Part shown: positions 40,613 through 49,033 of the stretch, in pieces
Numbering within the stretch: position 1 is the first letter of the stretch
Layout of the letters: each line of letters starts with the position of its first letter
Origin: Micromonospora trifolii
GTDB taxonomy: Bacteria; Actinomycetota; Actinomycetes; Mycobacteriales; Micromonosporaceae
DNA length: 64,000 bases
Assembly: GCF_022229005.1 (NCBI RefSeq)
Contig: NZ_JAKKFD010000005.1
Span: forward strand, 62,001 to 126,000
Direction: 5' to 3'
Notes under the pieces: generated by a model
Seen by the model: the letters and a program-made list of their open reading frames with translations, nothing else
What the model was told of the DNA's origin: nothing
Databases searched by the model: none
Position numbers and translations under genes: made by a program

Positions 40613-41332
40613 GTGGGCGCGCGTTTCGAAGAGCTGGCCTGGCGGGAGACCCCGATCGGCGCGATCAGCCTGCGCCGACGCCGGGACCCGGCGCTCCAGG
40701 TCGAGGTGTACGAGGTCAAGCTCGACGACGAGTACCTGATGTCAAGCCTCTTCCCGGTCGCGGAGATCGAGCTGGCCCGGCTGGGTCTCGCCGAGGTGGC
40801 CGGTGACTCGCTCGACGTGGTGGTGGGCGGTCTCGGGCTGGGCTACACCGCCTGCGCGGCGCTGGGCGACCCCCGGGTGCGCTCGCTGTTCGTGGTGGAG
40901 GCGATCGAGGACGTGATCGACTGGCACCGACGAGGGCTGCTGCCGTTCGCGGCGGGGCTCGCCGAGGACCCCCGGACCCGCTTCGTGCAGGCCGACTTCT
41001 TCGCGGCGGTGGCCGGTGACACCGGCTTCGACACCGAGGTGCCCGGTCGGCGGTTCGACGCGGTGCTACTCGACGTCGACCACTCCCCGCGCAACGTCCT
41101 GCACCCGAGCCACGCGGCGTTCTACCCGCCGGCCGGGTTGCGCCGCCTGGCCGCCCTGCTGCGCCCCGAGGGTGTCTTCGCGCTCTGGTCGGACGACCCG
41201 CCGGACGTCGAGTTCACCGCGGCGCTCACCGAGGTGTTCGCGAGCGTCCGCGCGCATGTCGTGCCGTTCGCCAACCCGCTGACCGGTGGGGAGTCGGCCA
41301 ACACCGTCTACGTAGCGCGTACCGGACCCTGA
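40613..41332 (+). CDS. Spermidine synthase-like protein
   Basis: 239 aa. Rossmann-fold aminopropyl/methyltransferase-like protein with 'DVVVGGLGLGYTACAAL' (SAM-type motif), 'VVEAIEDVIDWHR' and 'FDAVLLDVDHSPR'. It resembles the short bacterial spermidine-synthase-like group that lacks the N-terminal beta-domain; true polyamine synthesis is doubtful. Start GTG at 40613 has GAGAGGG seven bases upstream; an in-frame GTG at 40583 is possible. Divergent from eccB. Confidence 0.88.
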   Translation: MGARFEELAWRETPIGAISLRRRRDPALQVEVYEVKLDDEYLMSSLFPVAEIELARLGLAEVAGDSLDVVVGGLGLGYTACAALGDPRVRSLFVVEAIEDVIDWHRRGLLPFAAGLAEDPRTRFVQADFFAAVAGDTGFDTEVPGRRFDAVLLDVDHSPRNVLHPSHAAFYPPAGLRRLAALLRPEGVFALWSDDPPDVEFTAALTEVFASVRAHVVPFANPLTGGESANTVYVARTGP

Positions 41333-41429
41333 TCGACTCGGGTAGGCCACTCGCGCATGGTGTCGGCCGGACGGGGAACGAGAAGCCGGGGCCGGCCGCA
41401 CCAGGCGCGGCCGGTTACGGGAGGTCGAC

Positions 41430-41606
41430 ATGCGTGCACTGCTCTGGGTCGTCGGCGTGGTCGCCGGTGTGCTGATCCTGCTCGGGTTGATCCTCGAGGC
41501 GGTCCGCTGGCTGATCATCATCGGTGTGATCGCGCTGGTGATCGTGATCGTCTGGGGCGTCGTCAAGGGGCGGCAGGCCGTGAGCCACCAGTCCCGCCGA
41601 CGCTGA
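41430..41606 (+). CDS. Small membrane protein
   Basis: 58 aa, encoded from an ATG with GGGAGG five bases upstream. Nearly all of residues 4-44 is hydrophobic in two blocks (LLWVVGVVAGVLILLGLIL and WLIIIGVIALVIVIVW), separated by EAVR, so two short membrane helices or a hairpin, followed by a basic tail (KGRQAVSHQSRRR). No function can be assigned. Confidence 0.75.
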   Translation: MRALLWVVGVVAGVLILLGLILEAVRWLIIIGVIALVIVIVWGVVKGRQAVSHQSRRR

Positions 41607-41622
41607 CCGGCGACGAGGCCGC

Positions 41623-43425
41623 TCAGAACCAGTCCGGGTTCATGTCGAGAGTGCTCCGGTCCCGACTCTCCAGCAGGTCGAACTGCGGCCCGGTCCGGGG
41701 CAGCTCGACCGCGAAGAAGTAGCGGGCGGCCTGCCGCTTGCCGGCGTGGAACCCGTCGCCGGACCCCTCCGGCGGCAGCACCAGCACCTGCTCCAACCAC
41801 ATCCACGCGATCACCACGTGCCCGACGGCCTCCAGGTAGGCGCTGGCGTTGGCGAGCGCGAGCACCGGGTCACCGTCGGCCCACAGTCGACGGGTGACAG
41901 CGATGATCCGGTCCACCGCGGCGGCCAGCCGATCCGCCAGCTCGGTTGCCTCTCCCCCGGCCTTGCGGGCCCGCTCGACAGTGTCGCCGATCGTCGTGGT
42001 CAGCAGGGCGAGACCAGCGCCGCCCTGCATGGTCATCTTGCGCCCCAGCAGATCCAGCGCCTGGATGCCGTGGGTGCCCTCGTGGATCGGGTTGAGCCGG
42101 TTGTCCCGGTAGTGCTGCTCCACGTCGTGGTCGCGGGTGTAGCCGGCCCCCCCGAGCACCTGGATCGCCAGGTCGTTGGCGGTGAGACACCACTGCGACG
42201 GCCAACTCTTGGTGATCGGGGTGAGCACGTCCAGCAGCAGGTGCGCGCGCTCACGGTCGGCCTCGGCCGGAGCGGTCTTCTGCTCGTCGAGCAGACGCGC
42301 GCAGTAGAGCACCAGCGCCAGCGCCCCCTCCACGTAGCTCTTCTGCGCCAACAGCATCCGTCGTACGTCGGGGTGGTCGATGATCGGCACCTGCGCGGCG
42401 GCCGGGTCCTTCGCGCCGACCGGCCGGCCCTGCGGCCTCTCCTTCGCGTACGCCAGGCTCTTGAGATAGCCGGTGTAACCCAGCGCGGTGGCGCCCGCCC
42501 CAACCCCGATCCGGGCCTCGTTCATCATGTGGAACATCTGCGCCAGACCCTGATGCGGCGGGCCGACCAGGTGGCCGACAGCTCCGGCGCGGCCGGCCGG
42601 CGTGTGCGCGCCGTCGCCGAAGCTGAGCAGGGTGTTTGTGGTGCCCCGGAACCCCATCTTGTGGTTGAGCCCGGCCAACACCACGTCGTTGCGCTCGCCG
42701 AGCGACCCGTCCGAGCCGACCAGCACCTTGGGCACGATGAACAGCGAGATGCCCTTGACCCCGGCGGGCGCACCGGGGATGCGCGCCAGCACCAGGTGGA
42801 CGATGTTCTCGGACAGCTCGTGGTCACCACCGGAGATCCACATCTTGGTGCCGAACAGCCGGTACGTGCCGTCCGCCTGCGGCTCGGCGCGGGTGGTGAT
42901 GTCGGCCAGTGAGCTGCCGGCGTGCGGCTCGGACAGGCACATGGTGCCGAAGAACCGGCCGTCCAGCATGGGCCGGACATAGGTGTCCACCTGCTCGGGG
43001 CTGCCGTGGGCCAGCAGCAGGTTCGCGTTGCCCAGGGTGAGGAACGGGTACGCCGAGGTGGCCACGTTGGCGGCCTGGAACCAGGTGAAGCAGGCCGCCG
43101 CGACGGCGTGCGGCAGTTGCAGGCCACCGACAGTGGCATCCAGGCCGGCAGTGAGCAGGCCCGTCTCGGCGAAGCTGTCCAACGCCGCACGGACCTGCGG
43201 GATCAACTGCACCCGCTGCCCGTCGAAGGTGGGCTCGGCCAGGTCGGCGGCGCGGTTGTGCGGGGCGAACTGCTCGGTGGCCACCCGCTCGGCGAGATCC
43301 AGGGCGTCGTCGAAGGTCTCCCGGGAGTGCTCGGCGTAGCGGGGGCGCTCGACGAGTTCGGACACCCGCAGCCACTCGTGCAGCAGGAAGTCGAGGTCAC
43401 GGCGGGAGAGCAGGGTGGACGGCAC
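41623..43425 (-). CDS. Acyl-CoA dehydrogenase (FadE-type, ~600 aa)
   Basis: 600 aa, longer than the ~390-aa classical enzymes, as in the FadE/DmdC-like group with a C-terminal extension. Seen: 'MCLSEPHAGSSLADITTRA' (FAD/substrate loop), 'KMWISGGDHELSENIVHLVL', 'GGAGYTRDHDVEQHYRDNR' and the catalytic-Glu segment 'NPIHEGTHGIQALDLLGRK'. It oxidises an acyl-CoA to the 2-enoyl-CoA with FAD. The GTG at 43425 has GAGGAG upstream; the frame stays open upstream of it without a better start. Confidence 0.93.
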   Translation of the reverse strand: MPSTLLSRRDLDFLLHEWLRVSELVERPRYAEHSRETFDDALDLAERVATEQFAPHNRAADLAEPTFDGQRVQLIPQVRAALDSFAETGLLTAGLDATVGGLQLPHAVAAACFTWFQAANVATSAYPFLTLGNANLLLAHGSPEQVDTYVRPMLDGRFFGTMCLSEPHAGSSLADITTRAEPQADGTYRLFGTKMWISGGDHELSENIVHLVLARIPGAPAGVKGISLFIVPKVLVGSDGSLGERNDVVLAGLNHKMGFRGTTNTLLSFGDGAHTPAGRAGAVGHLVGPPHQGLAQMFHMMNEARIGVGAGATALGYTGYLKSLAYAKERPQGRPVGAKDPAAAQVPIIDHPDVRRMLLAQKSYVEGALALVLYCARLLDEQKTAPAEADRERAHLLLDVLTPITKSWPSQWCLTANDLAIQVLGGAGYTRDHDVEQHYRDNRLNPIHEGTHGIQALDLLGRKMTMQGGAGLALLTTTIGDTVERARKAGGEATELADRLAAAVDRIIAVTRRLWADGDPVLALANASAYLEAVGHVVIAWMWLEQVLVLPPEGSGDGFHAGKRQAARYFFAVELPRTGPQFDLLESRDRSTLDMNPDWF

Positions 43426-43563
43426 GGCACTCCTCAGCGGGCACGGGGGCGGGTCGGGCCGGACGACGGCCCACTGTCGCCCCGCCCATCCTGGCGGATC
43501 GACGGGGCGCGCACCACCGGCCCGGGTGGGGTTCGACGAGCGGAACTTGTCACACCGACCGGC

Positions 43564-43569
43564 TAGCGT
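43564..43569 (+). promoter_or_regulatory. -10 element (TAGCGT) for a leaderless transcript
   Basis: TAGCGT ends 8 bases before the GTG of the MmcQ/YjbR gene, which lacks a ribosome site. Confidence 0.45.
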
Positions 43570-43577
43570 CGTTGCCC

Positions 43578-44000
43578 GTGACCGCACCCGGAGATGTCCC
43601 GCCCGAGGTCCTCGACCGGCTGCGGCCGATCTGTCTCGGGCTGCCGGAGACGTACGAGGAGCCCGCCTGGGTGGGCACCCGCTGGCGGATCCGCAAGCGG
43701 ACCATCGCCCACGTGCTCACCGTCGACCCCGATCGCCAACCGGTGCACGCACGGGCTGCCGCACTCGACCAGCCCGCCTGCCTGCTGACCTTCCGATCGC
43801 CACTCGACGAGATCGCCGGTCTCCTCGCCTCGGGGCACCCCTTCTACAAACCGGACTGGAGTCCGACCGTGATGGGCATGGTCCTGGACGGCGACACCGA
43901 CTGGGAGGAGGTGGGTGAGTTGCTCACCGAGAGCTACTGCGTCATGGCCCCGAAGCGGCTCGCCGCCCAGGTCGGTCCCCCGGCACCGCCGAGCGGCTGA
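43578..44000 (+). CDS. MmcQ/YjbR family protein
   Basis: 140 aa. CyaY-like-fold MmcQ/YjbR family: 'CLGLPETYEEPAWVGTRWRIRKR' near the start and 'SGHPFYKPDWSPTVMGMVL' followed by 'ELLTESYCVMAPKRLAAQV'. The family is described as possibly DNA-binding; its role is not known. The GTG at 43578 follows a TANNNT box at leaderless spacing; an in-frame TTG two codons upstream is less likely. Confidence 0.87.
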   Translation: MTAPGDVPPEVLDRLRPICLGLPETYEEPAWVGTRWRIRKRTIAHVLTVDPDRQPVHARAAALDQPACLLTFRSPLDEIAGLLASGHPFYKPDWSPTVMGMVLDGDTDWEEVGELLTESYCVMAPKRLAAQVGPPAPPSG

Positions 44001-44142
44001 GCGCCGGGGGCACCCTGCCGCCGGCGGTGTCCTGCGACCGGCGGTTTCGGTCGCCCTGCTCCGGGGATACCGCGCCGGTTGGCCGTAGCCGTCGTCACCG
44101 GCTGAGTGCCGAGGCGCCGCCGGGCGGGTGAGGAGCAGGTCG

Positions 44143-45180
44143 ATGTCGTCGCTGCCCACCGAGGAGGATCACCGGTTGACGCCGGTGCTCCAGGAAGACC
44201 GGGTGTGCACGGGGGTGACCACGGTGCGCGGGCGGGTGTTCCTGAGCTACCCGTCGGCGGATCGACCCGGCGTGCAGGTGGTCGAGGCGCTGCCGGACGG
44301 CCGTCGTGTCCCGTACCCCGATGCCGCGTGGAACCGCGCCGACCAGCCGCCGAGCGGGGCGTTCGTGCACGTCAACGGGTTGCGCGCCGGCCCGGACGAT
44401 CGCTTGTGGATCGTCGACTCCGGCGCACCAGGGATCGGCGGCGCACAGGTGCCGGGCGGCGCTCGGCTGATAGTTGTCGACCCGGGCGGCGACCGCGTGG
44501 AGCGGGTCTACCACCTCGACGAGGCGGTGCACCCGGGCAGCTACGTCGATGACGTCCGTTTCAACGGCCGGGTGGCGTACCTCAGCGACGCCGGGGCGGC
44601 CGGCCTCATCGTGCTCGACCTCGACTCGGGTCGGCCGAGACGGGTGCTGGACGCACATCCGAGCACGGTGGGTGGCCCGGTGCTCGCCGACGGCCGCGTA
44701 CTGCGTGACCCGGACGGCGCCGAGGTGCACCTGCACGTGGACCAGTTGGAGGTGGCGCCGGACGGTCGCTGGCTCTACTACCAGCCGGCCTCCGGCGGGA
44801 TGTCCCGGATCGCCACCCGCTGGTTGGACGACCCGTCGGTGTCCGCCGACGAACTGGCCCGGAGGGTCGAACGCTGGTGTGACACACCCAGCACCGGCGG
44901 CACGGCCATCGACGCCACCGGCACCATCTACCTCAGCGATCTGGAGCGGCGGCGCATCCTCGTCCTCGCACCCGACCGCAGCATGCGGACGCTCGTCGCC
45001 GACCCCCGACTGGCCTGGGTGGACGCGATGTGGCTCGACGCCGATGCCCGGCTCTGGATGCCTGCGGCCCAGTTGCACCTGACCGGCGGGCTCAACGGCG
45101 GACGCTCGGCCGTCGACTACCCGGTCCGGATCTACCGGATACCGGTCGAGGCCGGGCCACCCGCACGGGACCACGCCTGA
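44143..45180 (+). CDS. Major royal jelly protein/Yellow-like beta-propeller protein
   Basis: 345 aa. The repeats 'VHVNGLRAGPDDRLWIVDSG', 'SYVDDVRFNGRVAYLSDAG', 'VDQLEVAPDGRWLYYQPASG' and 'GTAIDATGTIYLSDLERRRI' are those of the bacterial MRJP/Yellow (L-dopachrome tautomerase-related) propeller family. No signal peptide. Enzymatic role unknown; sugar-lactonase-like activity is possible. The ATG at 44143 has GAGGAGCAGG upstream and is preferred to the GTG at 44128. Confidence 0.88.
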   Translation: MSSLPTEEDHRLTPVLQEDRVCTGVTTVRGRVFLSYPSADRPGVQVVEALPDGRRVPYPDAAWNRADQPPSGAFVHVNGLRAGPDDRLWIVDSGAPGIGGAQVPGGARLIVVDPGGDRVERVYHLDEAVHPGSYVDDVRFNGRVAYLSDAGAAGLIVLDLDSGRPRRVLDAHPSTVGGPVLADGRVLRDPDGAEVHLHVDQLEVAPDGRWLYYQPASGGMSRIATRWLDDPSVSADELARRVERWCDTPSTGGTAIDATGTIYLSDLERRRILVLAPDRSMRTLVADPRLAWVDAMWLDADARLWMPAAQLHLTGGLNGGRSAVDYPVRIYRIPVEAGPPARDHA

Positions 45181-45275
45181 ATGCCCGGTCCGCCAGCCGC
45201 CGGTTCGCACGGGTTCCCCGACCCCGGAATGAAATCCGGTGGAGACGGTGCGGTTCGACGGGTGAAGATCACGGT

Positions 45276-45875
45276 GTGTCCGTTCCCGCGCGTCAGATCC
45301 GTGCCCATTACTCGGAAGACACGATCACCGTGTACCAGGCGTACCCACCGGAGATCGCGCTGCCAGCGGTGACCGCCGGCCGCTTCGTGGCTCCGTTCAA
45401 GCGTGACCGGATGACCTGGATCAAGCCGTCGTTCCTGTGGATGATGTACCGCTGCGGATGGGCCACCAAGCCCGGGCAGGAGCGCGTGCTGTCCATCGAC
45501 ATCACGCGGGAGGGCTTCGAGTGGGCGCTGGCGCGAGCCTGTCTGAGTCACTACGACCAGAGCCTGCACGGTGACCGGGCGACGTGGTCGCGGCAACTCA
45601 AGGCCAGCCCGGTACGGGTGCAGTGGGATCCGGAACGGACACTGCACCTGAGCGCGTTGCCCTACCGGTCGTTGCAGGTCGGACTGTCCGGCGAAGCCGT
45701 CGCCCGGTACATCGACGACTGGACGGTCGGCGTCACGGACATCACCTCGACTGTCCACCGCGTACGGGAACTGGTGCGGGTCCATGACGTGCGGGCGGCC
45801 ACGGACCACCTGCCGGCCGAACGAAGCTATCCGCTGCCGAGGCAGATCGCGGCCCACCTCGACGCCACCGGGTGA
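45276..45875 (+). CDS. DUF4291 family protein
   Basis: 199 aa. Matches the DUF4291 pattern: 'RQIRAHYSEDTITVYQAY', 'FKRDRMTWIKPSFLWMMYRCGW', 'VLSIDITREGFEWAL', 'QWDPERTLHLSALPYRSLQVG'. The family resembles ADP-ribosyl/RNA-associated folds but has no assigned activity that I can defend. GTG start at 45276 is the last good one before the conserved block. Confidence 0.88.
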   Translation: MSVPARQIRAHYSEDTITVYQAYPPEIALPAVTAGRFVAPFKRDRMTWIKPSFLWMMYRCGWATKPGQERVLSIDITREGFEWALARACLSHYDQSLHGDRATWSRQLKASPVRVQWDPERTLHLSALPYRSLQVGLSGEAVARYIDDWTVGVTDITSTVHRVRELVRVHDVRAATDHLPAERSYPLPRQIAAHLDATG

Positions 45876-45929
45876 GCTCGCGCGGTCGACGGCCCTTGGG
45901 AGCATCGAGCAACACATCGACTTTCTCGA

Positions 45930-45935
45930 TATTCT
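45930..45935 (+). promoter_or_regulatory. -10 element (TATTCT) for a leaderless transcript
   Basis: TATTCT ends 7 bases before the VOC-protein ATG, which lacks a ribosome site. Confidence 0.5.
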
Positions 45936-45942
45936 GGTCGGC

Positions 45943-46323
45943 ATGCACCGAAGCCGCGTGTACGCGCTGCTGATCGACGCTCCCGAGGCGGAGGCCGGCC
46001 GGGCGGCGGAGTTCTGGTCGGCGGCGCTCGGCGTCAGCACCCGGTCCGTTCCGGACGAGCCGCAGTTCGTCGGCCTGCACAAGGCGCTGCCGGGGCTGGT
46101 CACCGCGGTCCAGGCGGTCGACGACACGCCGCGCTTCCACCTCGACATCGAGACCGACGACGTGCCAGCCGAGACCGGACGGTTGATGGCTCTGGGTGCC
46201 ACCGAGGTGTCGCAGTGGTTGGAGTGCCGGATCCTGCGGGCGCCTGGTGGCCATCTGCTCTGTGTGCTCCCGGTGGCGAGTCCGCCGGAGGTGTTCGCGG
46301 CCGAGGCCCGCACCTGGTCGTGA
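45943..46323 (+). CDS. VOC (glyoxalase/bleomycin resistance-like) protein
   Basis: 126 aa. 'YALLIDAPEAEAGRAAEFWSAALG' at the start and 'PRFHLDIETDDVPAE' and 'RILRAPGGHLLCVLP' later are the vicinal-oxygen-chelate pattern; it is probably a metal-dependent dioxygenase/isomerase-like or ligand-binding protein. The substrate is unknown. Leaderless by its -10 box. The frame is open upstream to 45784 but that part overlaps DUF4291. Confidence 0.85.
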   Translation: MHRSRVYALLIDAPEAEAGRAAEFWSAALGVSTRSVPDEPQFVGLHKALPGLVTAVQAVDDTPRFHLDIETDDVPAETGRLMALGATEVSQWLECRILRAPGGHLLCVLPVASPPEVFAAEARTWS

Positions 46324-46349
46324 CCCACAGACCTGTCGCAGGTCGGCGT

Positions 46350-46355
46350 TAGGCT
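46350..46355 (+). promoter_or_regulatory. -10 element (TAGGCT) for a leaderless transcript
   Basis: TAGGCT ends 7 bases before the alpha/beta-hydrolase ATG at 46363; no ribosome site precedes that ATG. Confidence 0.55.
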
Positions 46356-46362
46356 CCCGGTC

Positions 46363-47058
46363 ATGGCTGATTTCGTCTTGGTGGCGGGTGCGTGGCTGGG
46401 GTCGTGGGCGTGGGACGAGGTGGTGCCGCCCCTACGGGCGGCCGGCCACAGCACGCACCCGCTGACCCTCTCCGGCCTCGCCGACCGGCGGGATGTGCCC
46501 GCCGGTCAGCAGACCCACGTGCAGGACATCGTCGACGAGATCGAGCGCGGCGACCTGCACGACGTGGTGCTGGTCGGGCACAGCTACTCGGGCATTCCGG
46601 TGGGTCAGGCCGCTGAACGCATCGGTGACCGGTTGGCCCGGGTGGTCTTCGTGGACTCGGAGGTGCCGGTCGACGGTGGGTCGTTCGCCTCCGGCTGGTG
46701 GCAGGGCCAGGCGGCCTTCGAGGCGCAGATCGCCGACAACAACGGTTACTGGGCGGTGCTCGGCGCGGCCGACTTCGACGGTCAGGGTCTGACCGATGAG
46801 CAGGTCGCGCGGCTGGTCGACGGTTCCACTCCGCACCCGGGTGCCACGCTGACCGAGCCGGCGGTGCTGGGCCGCCCACTGGGTGAGTTGCCGACGACGT
46901 ACGTCAAGTGCCTGCTCGACGGGCCTGAGCCCAACGACACTGTGGCGAAACTGCTGACCAGTGACCGCTGGCGACTGGTCACGATGGCCACTGGTCACTG
47001 GCCGATGTTCTCCCAGCCCGCCGAGCTGGCCCGGGTTCTGTTGGCGGAGGCCGGCTGA
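46363..47058 (+). CDS. Alpha/beta hydrolase
   Basis: 231 aa. Hydrolase of the esterase EstC/hydroxynitrile-lyase-like group: oxyanion 'VLVAGAWLGSWAWDEV', nucleophile elbow GHSYSG near 86, and the catalytic His in 'TGHWPMFSQPAELA' near the C-terminus. Substrate unknown; cytoplasmic. It converges with the MFS gene over a G+C-rich 50-base gap containing imperfect dyad symmetry. Confidence 0.93.
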   Translation: MADFVLVAGAWLGSWAWDEVVPPLRAAGHSTHPLTLSGLADRRDVPAGQQTHVQDIVDEIERGDLHDVVLVGHSYSGIPVGQAAERIGDRLARVVFVDSEVPVDGGSFASGWWQGQAAFEAQIADNNGYWAVLGAADFDGQGLTDEQVARLVDGSTPHPGATLTEPAVLGRPLGELPTTYVKCLLDGPEPNDTVAKLLTSDRWRLVTMATGHWPMFSQPAELARVLLAEAG

Positions 47059-47108
47059 CCCGCGCTGGCCGGGGTGGCAGACCCAGGCCGGGCGCGCCCC
47101 CGCAGCCG

Positions 47109-48377
47109 TCAGGTCGCGTCGAGGGTCTGGATGTGGCGCACCGGCGACGCGAGCAACCACAGCACGGCGAGCACGCCACCCAGGCCGGCGATGGCCAGGG
47201 TGGGCCGCAGCCCGATGGTGGTGCCCAACGCGCCGCCGACCAGCGCGCCGAGTGGTCGGATGCCGTAGTTGACGGCGCTGTAGGCACCGGCCCGGCGTCC
47301 CAGCGCGTCGGCGGGTGTCACGGCGATGAGGAGGGCGTTGAGGTTCACGTCCATCAGCATCACCCCGACGCTGGAGACCAGCTCGATGGCCGCCAGCATG
47401 GCCACCTTCGTCCAGGTGGGTCCGGACACGAGCGCGGTCAGCGCCAGCGGCGCGGGGAAGAGCACCGCGCCGATCATGGCGGCGCGGCCCAGACCGATGG
47501 CGCGGGAGACTCGCGGTGCGAGCGCCGCGCCGATGAATCCGCCGATCGCGCCGAAGCCGAGGGCGATGCCGATCGCACCGGCCGACAGGTCGAGTTCGCG
47601 GCTGGCGTAGAGCACCAGCAGCGCGCTGGCGATGAAGGTGAAGAAGTTGACGGTGCTGGTGCAGCCGAGGGCGGCCCGCAGCACCGGATGCCGCAGTACC
47701 AGCACGAGCCCTTCGCGGACCAGGCCGAGAGTGGACGTCCGACGCGGCGGTGGCGGGGGCTCGGTCACCGGGATGCGGCTGAGCAGCAGCGCGGAGCCGA
47801 GGAAGGAGACCGCGTCGACGACGATCGCGACCGGCGCGCTGAGCGCCTGGACCAGCCCACCGCCGACGGCCGGGCCGGCGATGAAGGAGAGCGACCTGCT
47901 CATGCTCATCTTGCTGTTCGCGTCCACGTATGCCGATCGCGGCACCAGGCCGACGAAGAACGCCTGACGCGCCATGGCGAAGAGCACCGCGCCGAAGCCG
48001 GTGAGCAGCGCCACCAGGTAGAGGTGGGTGAGGGTGATCGCGTCGAACAGGTAGGCCACCGGCAGGCTGAGCAGCACCGCGGCGCGGATCAGGTCCGCGA
48101 TGATCAGCAGTCGCCGCTTGTGGGTGCGCTGGTCCACCCAGGCGCCCAGGAACAGGCCCAGCAGGTTGGGCAGCCAGATCAGCGCGGTGAGGACGCTGAC
48201 CTGCACGGGCGTGGCGGTGAGCAGGGTGACGGCGATCAGCGGTAGGGCCAGTTCGCTGATCCGATCGCCGAAGTGGGAGATCGTCTCGCTGATCCAGAAG
48301 GTGCGGAACCTACGGTCACGGTGCAGGGCCGGCGGGGGCCCGGCGTTGGTTTCGGTGGGGGCGTCGGTGGCGGTCAT
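47109..48377 (-). CDS. MFS transporter (drug-efflux-like)
   Basis: 422 aa, about 12 transmembrane segments; conserved MFS features include 'FWISETISHFGDRISELALP' at the first helix and 'GAWVDQRTHKRRLLI' (motif A-like loop). The 3-TM/MefA-like class of multidrug exporters is likely. Its ATG overlaps the ArsR stop (ATGA), so the repressor and pump are one operon. Confidence 0.94.
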   Translation of the reverse strand: MTATDAPTETNAGPPPALHRDRRFRTFWISETISHFGDRISELALPLIAVTLLTATPVQVSVLTALIWLPNLLGLFLGAWVDQRTHKRRLLIIADLIRAAVLLSLPVAYLFDAITLTHLYLVALLTGFGAVLFAMARQAFFVGLVPRSAYVDANSKMSMSRSLSFIAGPAVGGGLVQALSAPVAIVVDAVSFLGSALLLSRIPVTEPPPPPRRTSTLGLVREGLVLVLRHPVLRAALGCTSTVNFFTFIASALLVLYASRELDLSAGAIGIALGFGAIGGFIGAALAPRVSRAIGLGRAAMIGAVLFPAPLALTALVSGPTWTKVAMLAAIELVSSVGVMLMDVNLNALLIAVTPADALGRRAGAYSAVNYGIRPLGALVGGALGTTIGLRPTLAIAGLGGVLAVLWLLASPVRHIQTLDAT

Positions 48378-48970
48378 GACGCGGCCTGGTCGTCGTCGCC
48401 GGGCTCGGGCAGCAGGTAGCGCAGCATCCGGATGATCCGCGCGTCGGCCGGGGCCGACTCCTCCTTGCGCCGCACGTACGGGGCGATCAGCTCTTCAATG
48501 GACTCCTCCAGTTGCCGCAGCTCGTCGGCGGTGGCCACGAACCGGGTGTCGGCAATGCCGGCCAGCGCGCGCCACTCGTCGTCCAGTCGGGGTTCCTCGT
48601 GCAGCAGCCACTGCTGGGGTGCGTCGGCGTTGCGGGCGAACATCTCCGCGCGGAGCTGTTGGACGGCGGACTGCCCCTCGGTGCCCTCGGGCGCTGTGAA
48701 ACGGAAGCCTCGGGCGACGGCCTGCCACCAGCGTTCCCGCTTGCTGGTGGCGCCGTCCCAGTCATGGACCAGGCCGAACGTCGCGAGGTGCCGCAGGTGC
48801 CAGCTGACCACCGACGGTGTGGCCCCGACGTGCGGTGAGAGCCCGGTGGCCGTGGCCGGGCCGTGCCGCTGGAGGTGCTCCAGGATCGCCAGCCGGACCG
48901 GGTGGGCCAGTGCCCGCAGCGCCTGCGGCTCGGTGATCTCGAAATCTCCGTACGGATTCTTGAGAGACAT
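48374..48970 (-). CDS. ArsR/helix-turn-helix regulator of the MFS pump
   Basis: 198 aa. Winged-helix domain at residues ~12-90: 'RALAHPVRLAILEHLQRHG', 'GATPSVVSWHLRHLATFGLV'. A ~100-residue helical C-terminal part may sense a ligand. ATG at 48970; the reading frame open to 49006 reads through the operator. Probably represses itself and the pump. Confidence 0.93.
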   Translation of the reverse strand: MSLKNPYGDFEITEPQALRALAHPVRLAILEHLQRHGPATATGLSPHVGATPSVVSWHLRHLATFGLVHDWDGATSKRERWWQAVARGFRFTAPEGTEGQSAVQQLRAEMFARNADAPQQWLLHEEPRLDDEWRALAGIADTRFVATADELRQLEESIEELIAPYVRRKEESAPADARIIRMLRYLLPEPGDDDQAAS

Positions 48971-48991
48971 GTTTCGAGAGTAGTCTCTCAA
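48960..48991. promoter_or_regulatory. Candidate ArsR operator
   Basis: ttgagaga (48960-48967) and tctctcaa (48984-48991) form perfect 8-bp inverted arms across the ArsR start codon, with an additional tcgagag in between. Placement over the start fits autorepression. Confidence 0.5.
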
Positions 48992-49033
48992 ATCGAATCG
49001 GGGCAACCCCGAGCCGCCGCCACGGCGCGTCGA

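Noticed and set aside
45224-45239. Small hairpin ccgga...tccgg after the MRJP-like gene
   Set aside because: Only five paired bases without a U-tract; too weak to call a terminator.
45132-46454. 440-codon minus-strand ORF across DUF4291, VOC and hydrolase genes
   Set aside because: Overlaps three recognisable plus-strand genes and shows no family pattern.
47059-47108. Imperfect dyad in the gap between convergent hydrolase and MFS genes
   Set aside because: Several mismatches in a uniformly G+C-rich gap; not distinguishable from chance by eye.
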